Assembly: GCF_900113945.1 (NCBI RefSeq)
Contig: NZ_FORG01000003.1
Coordinates: 124,001 to 188,000, forward strand
Source: Xenorhabdus mauleonii
Lineage (GTDB): Bacteria; Pseudomonadota; Gammaproteobacteria; Enterobacterales; Enterobacteriaceae
Direction: 5' to 3'
DNA: 64,000 nt
Shown here piece after piece: positions 43,459-52,028 of this stretch. The stretch's first letter is position 1, and each line of letters begins with the position of its first letter. A program made the translations under genes and the position numbers. The notes under the pieces were generated by a model. That model was not told where the DNA came from and did not search any database. It worked only from the letters and a program-made list of their open reading frames with translations.

Positions 43459-45900
43459 TTATTCTTCTGGCAGGCTATCCCTTGCCAATTGGGGCATCCA
43501 TTCGATAGCCGTGTCGATATTCAGGTTCAGATTGCTGCGAATGCCTTGTTTACTTTTCTTGCGCAGGTAATGCTGACTGTATTCGGCCAATGCACCGGGC
43601 ATATCCATACCGAATCGGGTCACAGAAACCGGCTTGTTTAGGTTGTTGCCTTTCATATAGGCAAGGTAGGCGTGATAGAGGTATTTACGGGGATTGAACG
43701 GCACGATTTCCGCATTGCCGATTAGCAGGCCATCAGCTTCATGAGAAGCCACCAGATAACCGCAAAAATCGACCAGTGGATCTGTACCCCGTTTTATATC
43801 TAGCGCCTCGCCAGATTTTTGTTGCGCTGCCAATAGACATCTAGCAGTGTGTGGATCTGCAAACCGATGAAGCAGTTGCCGGATAATGACCGGCAGTTCT
43901 GCCGCAATTTTGTCCCGGAGAAGCGGATCACGTTCATTTTCCGGCACCACTTCGGAAAAATTGAAAATCACCCGACGCCGCGACACTCCGCCACTGCGAT
44001 CACTGAAACTCATGGCGTTATTGTTCACCGCCAGCACCACAGCCGGAATGCGGGTTGAATAGGGCTGTTTGTGCTTCGGGTCAATGGCGACTTCATCCCC
44101 GCCTGTAATGGCTTTGATACCGGAGCCATCGCCCACATAGCGGGTCTGGTCGGGCAGAATAATTAACGAATACCCGACAATCAGCGCACGATCCCGTGGG
44201 TTTTCCAGTGCGGCCATACTAGCGGAAACGGTATTGCCTTTGCCTGCCAGCATTGAACAAATTTCAGCAAAGATACTTTTGCCGCTGCCCCCAGCTCCGG
44301 TGACTTCCAGAAACAACTGCCAGTCGTAACGGTTTGCCAGTACCATAAACAGCGCAGCCAGTACTCTTTCGGCTTTGCTTTCACAATTAGCAGTTGCTCG
44401 ATTGAGCCAGCGCCAGAACTGAGGTGCATGGCTTTGCAGGGTTTCCCCCGAAACGGGGGAATTGAATTCAACGTCGTTAGCAAGCAGCAGCCAGTCATGT
44501 TTGTGATGCGGCCGGAACTGGCCGATGTTCAGGTCAAACACGCCATTACGGAACCCGATTAAATGGCGCTCTGGTGCGTCCATCATGGGAAGCTGTAATT
44601 TCAGGGCATCCACGGCAGCACTAATACCATGCGGTGAGTACGGCATTTTTTCTTCCATAAAAGCCGCCACCATTTCTCGCTGTAAATCGCGGTTACTGAC
44701 CGGACACCAGACAATACCATCATAGTGATGAACGGTTTCCGAAGCGCCATCCAGAGCCAAATCGCCGTCATAGCGTGCCAGTAACACTTCTCCGCGCTGG
44801 CTGGCTCCCATCTGACATAAGGTCAGTTTTGACGATTCGGCATCATTGGGCTGAATGACTGCTTTTTTTGTCGCTGATACCGGTTGATAAAGCCCCTGAG
44901 CAAACGCCAGCTTTGCCGTTTCTACACCGTGTTGTTGGCGGTAGTCGTCCCAATCGGCTTTATATTCTGTCGGTGGCAATGTGATCCAGCCATTCACCGC
45001 AATAGCCGCTTTTTCTGCCGAGATTTTGCCGGTATTCACTTTCGGTTTACCGTTTTTATCCAGTTCGCCGGGGTGATGCCAGTCGTTATCGGCGGCAAGA
45101 ATGATTTTCGTGTCCGGCCAGCGTTCTCTGACTGATTGAGCAACGAAGAACAGATTGCCTGCGTCCAGTGCTGCTAGAACAGCGCCGTTACAGAGTTGGT
45201 TAACCGTGAGTGCTGTGGCGTAACCTTCGGTAATGATGGCCGTATCGGGACGTTCTTCCAGCGCTGACAGAGCAATAAACGCGCCTTTCTTCTGGCTACC
45301 AGTAAGTAATTTTTTCTCGCCATTCGATTTGATGATCTGCGCCCCTGTGACTTTTCCGTCCAGTGTTGTGAGTCGCAACACCGCTGAATTATCGGGCAAT
45401 AATCCCTGATTAGGGCAATGCAGTCCCTTTGCGGCCAGATAGGGCGATTGTCCGACAACAGTTTGCGCCATCAGTGCTGCCACTCTTTCAGCAATTGGTT
45501 GAGTTGTTTGAATGGTTTTTCTGGCTGGTTTGGGTTCGGGCAAAGGTAATGCCAGTACATCCGCAACGATTTTCGCTGCCTCAATGATCGAAATTCCTTT
45601 GGTTTTTGCCACCAAATCCAGCCCATCGCCATAATTTGGGGTGTCACACTGGCGACAATGCCAGTTGCCATGATGATGATCGTCAATAAAGTGAAAACGG
45701 TCAGTACCGCCGCAGATCGGGCAGGCACCATGTTTGTCTTTTGCCGGAATATCAATACCACAGGCAGGCAGCAGATTTTCCCAATGATACATGGCGGATT
45801 TTTTCACGGTTTGGATCAGGTCGAGTGTTTTTTGACGCGCTGTCTTATCTGAAGATGTAAATTTAGGGTGAGTTTGGGTATGCTGTATATCAGCCATCAT
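43459..45900 (-). CDS. P4 alpha-like primase/helicase
   Basis: Replication protein of P4-type satellites, 813 residues. An N-terminal zinc-binding primase domain (ACPICGGTDRFHF, HCRQCD) is followed by a Toprim-like part (AIITEGYATALTV and AADNDWHH). The SF3 helicase has Walker A EVTGAGGSGKSIF and the DUF5906-type VYAVNNN-like VVLAVNNNAMSF. The C-terminal part should bind the iterons found just downstream. All motifs are intact, so the element may be able to replicate after excision. Confidence 0.92.
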   Translation of the reverse strand: MMADIQHTQTHPKFTSSDKTARQKTLDLIQTVKKSAMYHWENLLPACGIDIPAKDKHGACPICGGTDRFHFIDDHHHGNWHCRQCDTPNYGDGLDLVAKTKGISIIEAAKIVADVLALPLPEPKPARKTIQTTQPIAERVAALMAQTVVGQSPYLAAKGLHCPNQGLLPDNSAVLRLTTLDGKVTGAQIIKSNGEKKLLTGSQKKGAFIALSALEERPDTAIITEGYATALTVNQLCNGAVLAALDAGNLFFVAQSVRERWPDTKIILAADNDWHHPGELDKNGKPKVNTGKISAEKAAIAVNGWITLPPTEYKADWDDYRQQHGVETAKLAFAQGLYQPVSATKKAVIQPNDAESSKLTLCQMGASQRGEVLLARYDGDLALDGASETVHHYDGIVWCPVSNRDLQREMVAAFMEEKMPYSPHGISAAVDALKLQLPMMDAPERHLIGFRNGVFDLNIGQFRPHHKHDWLLLANDVEFNSPVSGETLQSHAPQFWRWLNRATANCESKAERVLAALFMVLANRYDWQLFLEVTGAGGSGKSIFAEICSMLAGKGNTVSASMAALENPRDRALIVGYSLIILPDQTRYVGDGSGIKAITGGDEVAIDPKHKQPYSTRIPAVVLAVNNNAMSFSDRSGGVSRRRVIFNFSEVVPENERDPLLRDKIAAELPVIIRQLLHRFADPHTARCLLAAQQKSGEALDIKRGTDPLVDFCGYLVASHEADGLLIGNAEIVPFNPRKYLYHAYLAYMKGNNLNKPVSVTRFGMDMPGALAEYSQHYLRKKSKQGIRSNLNLNIDTAIEWMPQLARDSLPEE

Positions 45901-46004
45901 CGTTACCTCGTATAACGGTTGTTGGTCAGACGCTCCGGTTGTGTTCGCGCACTCTGGGGCGTTGTTTTTTATATTACGTGTTTTATGTCATGTTCTTTTA
46001 GGTG

Positions 46005-46211
46005 TTATGCTGCCCGTGATCCTGCAATACGTTGTGCAATCCAATTATCAATTTCTGATTCAATAAACGCGACTGAACGAGAACCGAGTTTGACTTGTTT
46101 CGGAAACTCTCCATTGCTAATCAATTTGTAAATCCACGCCTTGCTATAACCCGTTCTACGTTGAACTTCCGGCAAACGAATAAGATTTTCTTTCGGTGCT
46201 GTCATTGTCAT
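46005..46211 (-). CDS. AlpA-family regulator
   Basis: A 68-residue winged-helix activator of the AlpA/excisionase type: LIRLPEVQRRTGYSKAWIYK, then LGSRSVAFIESEIDNWIAQR. AlpA proteins switch on the integrase/excision genes of P4-like elements. An AGGAG site seven bases before the ATG fixes the start; an upstream frame adds 12 unlikely residues. It lies between the integrase and alpha genes, the usual place. Confidence 0.92.
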   Translation of the reverse strand: MTMTAPKENLIRLPEVQRRTGYSKAWIYKLISNGEFPKQVKLGSRSVAFIESEIDNWIAQRIAGSRAA

Positions 46212-46365
46212 ATTTTTTCTCCTGTTACCGAGTCCTTGAGCGCTCATCGTGGACGTTGTTTGATGACAGGAGGATTATTTAAGAACTTTTATTAAATTAA
46301 TAGGGTTAATTCTTTTTCCAAAAAATATAATTGATTGCTGATTTTGCCATCCATTTTTTGCTATT

Positions 46366-47622
46366 CTAAACGGTTTTTGCAAAATCATATGGTGTTATAT
46401 GTTTTTCCCTATTTGCATCCAAGTAATCAGCCCACCACTGCACCATTAGCCGCCGTTCATCCAAATGTTTAGACGTGTGAATATATGCCGCCCTGACGTT
46501 ATTTCTTTCGATGTGGCTTAACTGGCGCTCGATTGCATCATCACTCCATAGACCAGATTCTCCCATAGCACCACGTGCCATTGTGCGGAATCCGTGACCA
46601 CAAACTTCTGTTTTAGTGTCATAGCCCATAGTACGCAAAGCATTATTTACGGTATTTTCACTCATGACTTTCTTTGGATCGTGATCGCCGGGGAACATCA
46701 CTTCACTATCCCCACTCAAACCATGTAATTTTTCAATCAGAGATACAGCCTGGCGGCTCAGCGGCACAATATGTTCTGTTTTCATTTTCATACCGCGCTG
46801 GGAATGCTTAACCCCTTCAATGGGTTTTCGTGTCGCCGGTATATGCCAAACACCCCTTTCAAGATCGATTTCTTCCCAACGGGCAAATCTCATTTCACTG
46901 GAACGAACAAACGTTAATAAAGTTAGTTCTACCGCGATCTTAGTAAGTAAGCGCCCACGGTAACAAGAAAGACGAGTCAAAAACTCAGGTAGACACTCAT
47001 TAGGTAGGGCAGGATGATGCTTAGATTTTACTGTGATGAGAGCGCCAGCCATATCATTGGCAGGGCTATATTCAAGAATGTCATTTTGGACTGCGTAACG
47101 CATAATGGCAGTTACACGCTGTTGTAAACGCTGAGCTATATCATGTTTGCCATCAGTATCAACGGCTTTGATAGGAGTTAACAGTTGGCTGGTTCGCAAA
47201 GTACGTACATCAAGAGCGCCAATATGGGGGAATATGTACTGTTCAAGGCTTCGCATAATCCGACCACTGTGATCTTCACTCCACCGTTTATTACTCGCGT
47301 GCCATTCGCGAGCAATATGCTCGAATGTAAATATTCCCTCCGATTCGGATTGTGCCTCTTTTTGTTCGGCTTTGGGATTAATCCCTTGAGCAAGTAATTT
47401 CTTAGCTTCGTCTCGTTTGGCTCGGGCATCAGCTAAGGACACCGTCGGGTACACACCAAAAGCCAATCGATCTTCTTTTTTATCTGTTGGACGGCGATAT
47501 TTCATTCGCCAATATTTAGAACCGCGTGGAGTAACTTCCAGATACAAACCACCACCATCGGCAAGTTTATAGTTTTTTTCTTTGGGCTTAGCAGTCTCGA
47601 TTTGTCGGGCGTTTAGTTTCAT
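46366..47622 (-). CDS. int: P4-type tyrosine recombinase (integrase)
   Basis: A 418-residue integrase with an N-terminal DUF4102 arm-binding domain (MKLNARQIETAKPKEKNYKL, then ADGGGLYLEVTPRG) and a C-terminal catalytic core. Catalytic residues are seen as Arg in LLTFVRSSEMRFARWEE, His-x-x-Arg in CGHGFRTMARG, and Tyr in RNNVRAAYIH. It ends about 165 bp from tRNA-Leu and reads away from it, as usual for islands at this tRNA. The decayed relative at 33.7 kb shares its C-terminal end. Confidence 0.95.
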   Translation of the reverse strand: MKLNARQIETAKPKEKNYKLADGGGLYLEVTPRGSKYWRMKYRRPTDKKEDRLAFGVYPTVSLADARAKRDEAKKLLAQGINPKAEQKEAQSESEGIFTFEHIAREWHASNKRWSEDHSGRIMRSLEQYIFPHIGALDVRTLRTSQLLTPIKAVDTDGKHDIAQRLQQRVTAIMRYAVQNDILEYSPANDMAGALITVKSKHHPALPNECLPEFLTRLSCYRGRLLTKIAVELTLLTFVRSSEMRFARWEEIDLERGVWHIPATRKPIEGVKHSQRGMKMKTEHIVPLSRQAVSLIEKLHGLSGDSEVMFPGDHDPKKVMSENTVNNALRTMGYDTKTEVCGHGFRTMARGAMGESGLWSDDAIERQLSHIERNNVRAAYIHTSKHLDERRLMVQWWADYLDANREKHITPYDFAKTV

Positions 47623-47785
47623 TTTAGGGGCACATTTAAAATCGAAGTATAGGTGCCCCTAATTATGCCCCTTGCTGCATGTTGATTGCAACGGACTACA
47701 ATAGACGTCAGGATAACGAAATATCTTGATTTGGTAGGGTTTTCAGGGAATTTGTAGACTTGGGTAGACGTTAGTAAACTAACGA

Positions 47786-47807
47786 ATGGTGCCGAAGGCC
47801 GGACTCG
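47786..47807. repeat. att-type sequence 3 within tRNA-Leu 3' end
   Basis: The 22-bp sequence from ATGGTGCCGAAGG to GGACTCG covers the tRNA 3' end. Site 2 has the same sequence lacking one C; site 1 has the last 14 bases. This is the right attachment site of the island pair. Confidence 0.8.
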
Positions 47808-47871
47808 AACCGGCACACCCGAAGGCGGTTGATTTTGAATCAACTGCGTCTACCGATTTCGCCACTTCGGC
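47787..47871 (-). tRNA. leuX: tRNA-Leu (anticodon CAA)
   Basis: The minus strand folds as a class II tRNA: acceptor GCCGAAG pairs with CTTCGGC before ACCA. The anticodon stem GTTGA/TCAAC holds loop TTCAAAA (anticodon CAA). A variable arm and the T arm GCCGGTTCGAGTCCGGC follow. The CCA end is encoded. This tRNA is a common island attachment site, and its 3' end is duplicated at 34.1 and 23.04 kb. Confidence 0.95.
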
Positions 47872-48121
47872 ACTGAAGGGTTCGGAGAACGGAAGTGATT
47901 ATACCTGTCAGAAGAGCATTCGCAACACTTATCCTTTCAATTTTGTTCAAGCGTTGAAAAAAGAATCAGTTGCACCACTTTTTCATCATCTATGCTTAAA
48001 ACTCACCCAACTTTTCACCTCAACGGCGCACGTTTCGCTTTTACTATTCTGTTCTGCCAATAGACAACCTACAAACTCCTTATATAATTCCAAACAATAC
48101 ACTGCAATGAGGGAAATTATC

Positions 48122-48208
48122 ATGACAATCATCAGTTGGATTTTTACAGGCATCCTGTTGGGCCTGGTTATCGGTGCCATTTTGGCGATTTTTAAGAAAA
48201 ACAAATAA
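48122..48208 (+). CDS. small single-span membrane peptide (28 aa)
   Basis: The peptide begins MTIISWIFTGILLGLVIG, then AILAIFKKNK: one hydrophobic helix with a basic C-terminal end. A GAGG site lies nine bases before the ATG; an ATG five codons earlier is possible. It resembles small stress-type membrane peptides, but no family is recognised. It is followed by ampH 46 bp later. Confidence 0.5.
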   Translation: MTIISWIFTGILLGLVIGAILAIFKKNK

Positions 48209-48254
48209 CGGCTTTTTCTCCCAATTAAACGCTACCTGATTGGTTAACTCAAAA

Positions 48255-49472
48255 ATGAAAAAATGGCTATATAAACTGTGTGCGGTTTCCACCCTGACGT
48301 GGGCGCTTTCAGCTTGTGCGGATTCTGGCAATGCATACCAGAGCAGAACTCAGCAATTCAGCGCACATCCTGAAAAGTGGGAAGTTTTTGAGGGTAATGA
48401 CGCTATCAAAAGAATGGCTCTTGCGTTGGTCGATCAATATTCACAATCCATCTTTGATGAAGGTAGTCCTTTAGGGATGGCAATGGTGGTGATCGATAAT
48501 AATCAGGTAGTGCATCGCAGTTTTGGGGAGACTTATCCAGGAAGCGGGGTTAAACCCCGGCAAGATTCGTTGATTCGTATTGCTTCTATTACCAAGTTAA
48601 TGACCAGCGAAGTTATGATTAAGCTGGCTCAACAGGAACGCATCAAGATTACCGATCCGTTGCAGAAGTATACGTATCACGGCATTAATGTGCCAAATTA
48701 TGGCTCTGGTCAGCCAATCCGGCTGTATCACCTTGCAAGCCATACCAGCGGGCTGCCACGGGAACAACCGGGGGGAAAATGGGGGCGCCCCGTGTTTATT
48801 TGGCCGACTCAATCCAACCGCTGGTCTTGGCTGAAAACCGCAACACTGGATGCTATCCCCGGAACGACCGCGTCATATTCTAATCTGGCTTACGATTTAT
48901 TGGCTGATGCGCTTTCCAAAGCCACCGGTGAGTCTTATTCCCGTCTTTTGAGAGAGGAAATTACTCGCCCCTATCACATGAAAGATACCACGCTGACGCC
49001 TACGCAATCCCAGTGCTCCCGTTTGATGGAGGGAATTAAGCCCAGCCCTTGCGTGAATACTCTTGCCGCCGCAGGCAGTGGCGGAATTTATTCTACCCCC
49101 GCAGATATGCAACGCTGGATGCAGCAGTTTTTATCTTCCCAGAATCAGTTGAGGAAACAGACCGCCAGCCGTGAACAGGGCATTTATTTTAAACGTGCGG
49201 ATCTAACTTCAATCAGAGGAATGGATGTGGCCGGTAAAGCAGATGGCATCGGGCTTGGTTGGGTGTATATGGGTGCCAAAGACAATATCCCCGGTATTTA
49301 TCAAAAAACCGGTGGCGGAGGTGGGTTCAATACTTATATGGCGATGATCCCTGAACAAAATATCGGGGTGTTTGTGGTGATGACCCGCAAGGAACAAAGT
49401 AAGTTTAGCCGTGTGACAAACGGAGTAAATGAATTAGTGGCTGCATTGGCGCGCAATCATAATCAGGTTTAG
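48255..49472 (+). CDS. ampH: AmpH-like DD-carboxypeptidase/endopeptidase, predicted lipoprotein
   Basis: A 405-residue class C beta-lactamase-fold protein. The active-site serine is in SITK (IRIASITKLMTSEVM). Other matches to E. coli AmpH include HTSGLPREQPGG, VFIWPTQSNRW, SYSNLAYDLLADAL, GSGGIYSTPADMQRWMQQ and KTGGGGGFNTYMAMIP. AmpH trims and recycles peptidoglycan in the periplasm. The N-terminus has lipobox LSAC (WALSACADS), so this version seems to be a lipoprotein, with an added linker of about 40 residues compared with E. coli. The ATG of MKKWLYK is preferred. Confidence 0.88.
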   Translation: MKKWLYKLCAVSTLTWALSACADSGNAYQSRTQQFSAHPEKWEVFEGNDAIKRMALALVDQYSQSIFDEGSPLGMAMVVIDNNQVVHRSFGETYPGSGVKPRQDSLIRIASITKLMTSEVMIKLAQQERIKITDPLQKYTYHGINVPNYGSGQPIRLYHLASHTSGLPREQPGGKWGRPVFIWPTQSNRWSWLKTATLDAIPGTTASYSNLAYDLLADALSKATGESYSRLLREEITRPYHMKDTTLTPTQSQCSRLMEGIKPSPCVNTLAAAGSGGIYSTPADMQRWMQQFLSSQNQLRKQTASREQGIYFKRADLTSIRGMDVAGKADGIGLGWVYMGAKDNIPGIYQKTGGGGGFNTYMAMIPEQNIGVFVVMTRKEQSKFSRVTNGVNELVAALARNHNQV

Positions 49473-49590
49473 CGTAATTGACGCGATAGTAAAATAACAG
49501 ACTGGGTTTCGTGTAATAGGAAACTCAGCCTGATTACCATTATTTTGTTGAAAACTGGCCTTGTGCTCAATACGAAGTAGTTTCTGCAAT

Positions 49591-49683
49591 TATACGCGTC
49601 GTACTTCAAGGTGCATGTATTATCATCCCGCGACGCAGGATGATAATACGTTGTTTCCTGAAACTTGGAGTTAATAGAGTATA
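49591..49683 (-). repeat. 95-bp dispersed palindromic repeat, copy B (inverted)
   Basis: The reverse complement of copies A and C. The hairpin core reads GTATTATCATCCCGCG on one arm, with one mismatch in the other (CGCAGG for CGCGGG). With copy C in opposite orientation it brackets the GNAT gene. Confidence 0.88.
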
Positions 49684-50462
49684 TTTCAATTAATGGAATA
49701 GCACTGAATGTTCAGGATAAGAAGATCCATAAATGAAATTACCGTCTAATAATATAAAGGAGGTATTTCTAAAAAGTTGGCCGGAGTTTATTGGTTCTAG
49801 CCAATTCCCCATTTCATACATAGTTTCGTTTCATGTATGGTTTGAATAATACCGAAATTATCATTTTCAGCTTACTTCCAAAAATATGTGCCCCTATACG
49901 CCGAGTAACAAATACATCAGTATGAAATCTATAATTCATGAAAAATCATATGATATTTATCACTTACTTATTATGTAATAAATTTTATTCATTGAGTTAC
50001 ACTTTATATTAGATTCATTTTATTTCATTGAGAAATTAATAGAAAAATAATGCACGCTCTAGTTAATTACAGGTTTAAGATAATAATAAATCAGTGATTG
50101 ATAGGCCGTTTGTCGCATAAAAAACCAAAAATAAATAATAAATAAGGCTAAAATATGGTTATAAATTATATTACTATAGTATTTGTATTGCGTTTGCTTT
50201 TATATCAAAGTGCTTGCTAATTTCTCTGGCGGTGCCCGAGATGAACATTTTTACCAAAATGTGGCAGAAATATAGCTATTACAAAACGGTGGATTTCATA
50301 TTATCCCATCCATTTAATTAAATGCATTATTTTTCATCAAGTTAAAATAAATAACTCGCTTAAAAAGCGAATTAAAAAATGACAGTGAATATATTACAGG
50401 CTTTTAATTTCAGCTTTATATAACTTTATTTTTAACGGCTTTAATTAACAGGAATCTAAAAA
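49684..50462. other. AT-rich non-coding region upstream of the GNAT gene
   Basis: No convincing gene is seen. A 38-codon frame at 49733-49849 (starting MKLPSNNIKEVFLKSW) has no good ribosome site and may be a gene remnant. The rest is very AT-rich, with no recognised promoter or repeat. Confidence 0.4.
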
Positions 50463-50927
50463 ATGAAAATGCACATTAGCAATACTCACAATGCACAAAT
50501 GGAAGAATATATAATTAAAAAACTCTGGGAATATAATCATAAGCATGGCAATGTAGACCTCAATCCTCTATTTATCTCTTTCACTGATGAATACGGTCGA
50601 ATAATTGCTGGGCTTGTATCCAGAACCTTCTGGGAAAGTCTTGAAATTCAATATTTATGGGTAAGTGAGGAATACCGTAAAAAAGGCCTGGGAAAACAGC
50701 TTATATTACAGGCTGAAAAAGAAGCCTTAAATCGATCTTGTCATATGGCTTATGTGGATACTTATGGTTTTCAAGCGAAAGGTTTTTATGAGAAGTTAGG
50801 TTACAAGGTCTACGGTGTGCTTGAAGGATACGCACATCATCACACTCGTTTCTACCTTACCAAGCAATTTAGCAAACCTGATTCTGGCCTTGTGATACAA
50901 GATGAAGTCACTTTACAACCACAATAA
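50463..50927 (+). CDS. GNAT family N-acetyltransferase
   Basis: A 154-residue acetyltransferase of the GNAT fold. The acetyl-CoA-binding motif A is VSEEYRKKGLGKQLILQAE (R/Q-x-x-G-x-G/A pattern as RKKGLG), and motif B includes YVDTYGFQAKGFYEKLGYK. The C-terminal 20 residues are extra. The substrate is unknown; relatives act on antibiotics, small amines or protein ends. It lies alone in AT-rich DNA between inverted copies of the 95-bp repeat. Confidence 0.85.
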   Translation: MKMHISNTHNAQMEEYIIKKLWEYNHKHGNVDLNPLFISFTDEYGRIIAGLVSRTFWESLEIQYLWVSEEYRKKGLGKQLILQAEKEALNRSCHMAYVDTYGFQAKGFYEKLGYKVYGVLEGYAHHHTRFYLTKQFSKPDSGLVIQDEVTLQPQ

Positions 50928-50988
50928 TGTCTGTGTGATTATTTTCCACCGTAAACAGCACAGGTATCTACACATTTTCAAATTGGCT

Positions 50989-51083
50989 TATACCCTATTA
51001 ACTCCAAGTTTCAGGAAGCAACGTATTATCATCCCGCGTCGCGGGATGATAATACATGCACCTTGAAGTACGACACGTATATA
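50989..51083 (+). repeat. 95-bp dispersed palindromic repeat, copy C
   Basis: Same orientation as copy A. The core is GTATTATCATCCCGCG-T-CGCGGGATGATAATAC. Relative to copy A, position 5 of one arm and its partner in the other arm both changed (C-G to T-A), keeping the stem perfect. Confidence 0.9.
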
Positions 51084-51103
51084 AGGATTATTTTCTATCA
51101 TGG

Positions 51104-51763
51104 CTATTTATCTAGAAAGTCATTGATGTTTCGACTGGATTGCCCATTACAAAAGAATAATCGGCTACTTAACATATCTTTTATAGAGACCGGATCACAG
51201 GTCTCAAATTGTGCTTCCAAACGTTGAATACCAGTCACAAAACGTGTTCTTTCATCTACGTCAATGGAGTTAGTAGGGTACATTATTTTTGCTGTATATG
51301 ATGGTTCAAAATCAGCCACCAAAGTTTGCTTTATTCCCTTACCAATATATTTACCTTGATAATCTTTTTGATAGTCAATGTGATAGTTCGCATTTGGTTG
51401 TGAATGTTTAGTACTGCTAGCGTATACATTCCTAATGATCTCGGAAGTCTCTACTTCCCCTAAATACGCTTCAATTATTACTTCAGGTAGTAATCTGGAA
51501 AATCTTTCTGCAAAAGAACCTGCGAACCATCCTTCCTTATCTGCTGAATGGCAAAATAACAAACGCATATGACGATATTTAAATATATCAGCATAATCGC
51601 ATAAAATAGATTTCAAGCAGTCTGGTGATATGTTACCGATCGAAGTTGCCATATAACCAGGCAAGCCATGAGCGGATATCGTCAATCGTAGGTCATGAGG
51701 TGGCTCAGCACGCTTATCTTCAAAAATGTGAAATTCATTCGGAAAAAATTCAATCTATTTCAT
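51104..51763 (-). pseudogene. clan CD-like putative cysteine peptidase, nonsense at codon 3
   Basis: The frame begins ATG AAA TAG, with a GAGG ribosome site seven bases before the ATG. It then continues open for about 216 codons: IEFFPNEFHIFEDKRAEP, then LRLTISAHGLPGY and MRLLFCHSADKEGW. The His and Cys boxes match those of the gene at 3940-4644 (RLNIEGHSAPDG, IRLIACHAGK), so the two are homologous. The stop suggests a recent pseudogene, unless translation starts at an internal TTG (51685), which would cut just before the His box. The function is unknown. Confidence 0.6.
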
Positions 51764-51960
51764 ATGAATACCTCACAAAAACTGATAAGTGGTCTACAAC
51801 TTAAATTCTTATCACTATAGTCTGAATAAGATCAAATAGTAATTTAATCTATTCATAATGATATAGAATTGGTATTTATTAAATAACATTAATATTCAAT
51901 GAGTTAAATACATCAACATTATTTAGTTCAATATGATGCACTGATTTTATTGCATAAAAT

Positions 51961-51995
51961 AAAAAATCGCCCTCACGTTTAAACGCAAGAGCGAT
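51961..51995 (-). terminator. terminator of lptF-lptG
   Basis: On the minus strand, ATCGCTCTTGCG pairs with CGTGAGGGCGAT (12 bp with G-T pairs), followed by a run of six T. It lies 34 bp after the lptG stop. Confidence 0.85.
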
Positions 51996-52028
51996 AAGAA
52001 ATATTAATGATAATTCGATTGATGACTG

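Larger units (their letters stand above)
34099..47807. mobile_element. right genomic island: P4-like satellite carrying a T6SS effector module
   Basis: Bounded by the att-type sequence at 34099-34119 and the tRNA-Leu 3' end at 47786-47807. It contains a P4-type integrase next to the tRNA, AlpA, alpha primase/helicase and an iteron origin. On the left are a Ner-like regulator, a decayed Ash/Icd-like frame and a T6SS cassette. Structural phage genes are absent, as in satellites. Confidence 0.75.

Noticed and set aside
49733-49849. 38-codon gene between ampH and the GNAT gene
   Set aside because: No convincing ribosome site, no family match and no coupling to a neighbour.
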